NCBI RefSeq assembly: GCF_000234665.1
Contig: NC_018338.1
Location: forward strand, 1,218,084-1,282,083
Length of the DNA: 64,000 bases
Direction: 5' to 3'
Source: Leishmania mexicana MHOM/GT/2001/U1103
Lineage: Eukaryota > Euglenozoa > Kinetoplastea > Trypanosomatida > Trypanosomatidae
The notes beneath the pieces were generated by a model. The model saw only the letters and a list, made by a program, of their open reading frames with translations. It made no database searches and was not told where the DNA came from. A program made the position numbers and the translations under genes. Shown one piece after another: positions 62,613 through 64,000 of the stretch (position 1 is its first letter; every line of letters begins with the position of its first letter).

Positions 62613-63425
62613 GTTCGCCGACTGTGGGTGTGGGTGTGTGTGCCTGTCCGCACGATGGGGATGTGCAGGTCAACAAACCTACTGTACCGATAGATTAGTG
62701 AGATGGGTAGAGGCAGGGAAACACGAGAGACCGAAAAGTAATGAAGACGGTGCTGAGGTGAACTGCTCAGCCGGAGCCATAGGATATCTCCCAGAAGAAG
62801 GCGCTCGGCCAGCTGGAGGGACGGACGGGCAACAGATGATAAACCGAAAGTTGGCGACGAGCTAAGGCACAGCTTCGCTCTCCTGTGGCGTGGGCAGCAT
62901 CGCTGGGTTCTGCAGAAAGTATTTTCTTGAATGCGTAGCAGCGCCTCCCCACTGCGCTAAGGGCTTTTCGTTATCGCTGCCTTTTAAGAGTGTCTTCTTG
63001 TTAGTGACGTGGTCATGAGAGAGAGGGTGGTGGTGGTGGTGGTGGTGGTGGTGGTGGTGGTGGCTGTATACACGGCGGCTGCGTGCTTTACAGTGCCACA
63101 TTACGCGGAATCGGGAGATATGTGGGGAGTTCGTTTGTGGCTTCGCCAGTAGAATTCGTTTGCCGCTCCCCCTTGCACACTCCTTACATTAAAACGAAGA
63201 AACCAAACGAAACAGCTCCATCATCAGAGAATGTGCAGGCGACGCGAAGGAGAAAACGGGGAGGGAAGAGGAAGGGGAAGAAGAAAGCCAATCACTGACC
63301 GCCTACGGCCCCTCCCCGCATCCTCTCTTTCGCTCTGCCTCAACCTCACACCGGACCGTCCGGGTGTGCTTTCACGCACGTCCGACAAAGTGGAGGGGAG
63401 GGGGAGGGGGCGCGGCGTGCATCCG
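62613..63425. other. Intergenic between the RsmI-like gene and the THADA-like gene
   Basis: It contains a GGT microsatellite (63026-63063). An ATG-initiated frame at 62862-63101 runs through it as twelve histidines and continues into 45 balanced residues; I regard this as too weak to call a gene. Confidence 0.55.
63026..63063. repeat. (GGT)12-13 microsatellite
   Basis: About 12.7 uninterrupted GGT units, reading as ACC on the transcribed strand, in the 3' UTR of the THADA-like gene. Confidence 0.95.
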
Positions 63426-64000
63426 TTACACCAGGAAGCTGTCATACACGGAGAAGCAGACCGGCATCACGGTAGCGTCACTGGTGGCGTTGCCCAAGAT
63501 GTGCGCAGCAAGATGCGACAGAGCTGTCTTCTCGGCAAACATGTTCGCCGCTTCCTTCTGAAACAAGACATCCTCGTCGTCGCTACCGGCGACTTCTTCT
63601 CCGTCATCGACCTCTTCCGCCGGTGCGGCCCCGGCAACAGCCGACGCAGTCGTTCGTGCGTCTGCGAGGGACGTGACGAACCTGAGCACGTCGACGCCAG
63701 ACAAGAGGCCAGCGCCGTGCAGCCGACGCAGGAGGCGCACGACCGCAAGGAGACAGGAAACTTGGTCTCGGGGAGCCTGGTGTACGCCCCACATGCCGCG
63801 AGAGCAGATAGTCGCTGCTGCTTCACGAATCTCGGACGTGTCATCCACCAGCAACCGCAACAGCACCAAAAAGAGCGTGACAGCACTCGCTGGGCATGTA
63901 GACGCCGCCGAAGACGCCGCGGCTGTGGCGCTGCAGCGCATAAAGGACTGTGCGGTGCGCAGTGCTTTGACCACTGCCAAGCGAGACTCCAGTGGCTGCT
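63426..64000 (-). CDS. C-terminal part of a THADA/Trm732-like HEAT-repeat protein (5' end outside window)
   Basis: The frame is open to the last base of the window with no ATG between 63980 and 64000, so the gene continues beyond it; 190 residues are visible. They read as helical HEAT-type repeats (LESRLAVVKALRTAQSFM; VTLFLVLLRLLVDDTSEIRE). The pair DDTSEIREAAATI ... DVLFQKEAANMFAEK resembles the end of THADA/Trm732 proteins, where a repeat with DD..VR is followed by an LF-x-E-x-x-N motif. Trm732 partners the Trm7 methyltransferase in 2'-O-methylation of tRNA position 32. An acidic insert (EEVDDGEEVAGSDDEDV) precedes that motif. The protein ends SVYDSFLV. The family call is moderate because only the tail is visible. 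Confidence 0.6.
   Translation of the reverse strand, partial: QPLESRLAVVKALRTAQSFMRCSATAAASSAASTCPASAVTLFLVLLRLLVDDTSEIREAAATICSRGMWGVHQAPRDQVSCLLAVVRLLRRLHGAGLLSGVDVLRFVTSLADARTTASAVAGAAPAEEVDDGEEVAGSDDEDVLFQKEAANMFAEKTALSHLAAHILGNATSDATVMPVCFSVYDSFLV

Noticed and set aside
1..64000. Strand-switch region, promoter or CRISPR-type array
   Set aside because: All supported genes are on one strand, so there is no divergent or convergent switch. Repeats are microsatellites or SIDER2 copies, not spaced arrays.

Overview
This is a eukaryotic window from a trypanosomatid, almost certainly Leishmania. Every gene I can support is an intronless ORF on the minus strand, so the window reads as part of one polycistronic unit transcribed from position 64000 towards 1. 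Genes are separated by long, low-complexity gaps rich in GT/CA tracts. On the transcribed strand these gaps are pyrimidine-rich, as expected for trans-splicing and polyadenylation signals. Three copies of a roughly 0.6-kb dispersed repeat sit in the gaps and fit Leishmania SIDER2 retroposons. The order, with cystathionine gamma-lyase about ten genes from 6-phosphogluconate dehydrogenase, agrees with what I remember of Leishmania chromosome 35; I did not check this against a database.

In transcription order (high to low coordinate) the genes are: the C-terminal part of a THADA/Trm732-like HEAT protein, cut by the window edge; an RsmI-family methyltransferase with a mitochondrial-type N-terminus; 6-phosphogluconate dehydrogenase; a mitochondrial carrier-family transporter; the TRAPP subunit Trs31/TRAPPC5; an LRR protein like CFAP410/C21orf2; a WD40 protein; two tandem identical copies of ribosomal protein eL31; a small basic protein; PEX19; a replication factor C small subunit (Rfc3-like); a large coiled-coil protein; cystathionine gamma-lyase; a thioredoxin-fold protein without a CXXC motif; a PP2A B''-type EF-hand subunit; an RRM protein with a proline-rich tail; a histidine-phosphatase domain fused to a four-helix membrane domain; and an acidic protein of unknown function.

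The neighbours do not form a pathway, which is normal for trypanosomatids. Control is expected at trans-splicing, mRNA stability and translation rather than at promoters. The most interesting non-gene signals are: an inverted pair of SIDER2 copies that match wherever I compared them, flanking the carrier gene; a third copy in direct orientation 36 kb away; homogenised eL31 copies whose similarity stops at the CDS ends; a cluster of strong hairpins just 3' of the thioredoxin-like gene; a 22-bp perfect palindrome in the CGL 3' region; and an unusually long 6-kb interval (46.9-52.9 kb) that holds small non-repetitive ORFs with good splice-acceptor context. I found no strand switch, tRNA, rRNA or CRISPR array.
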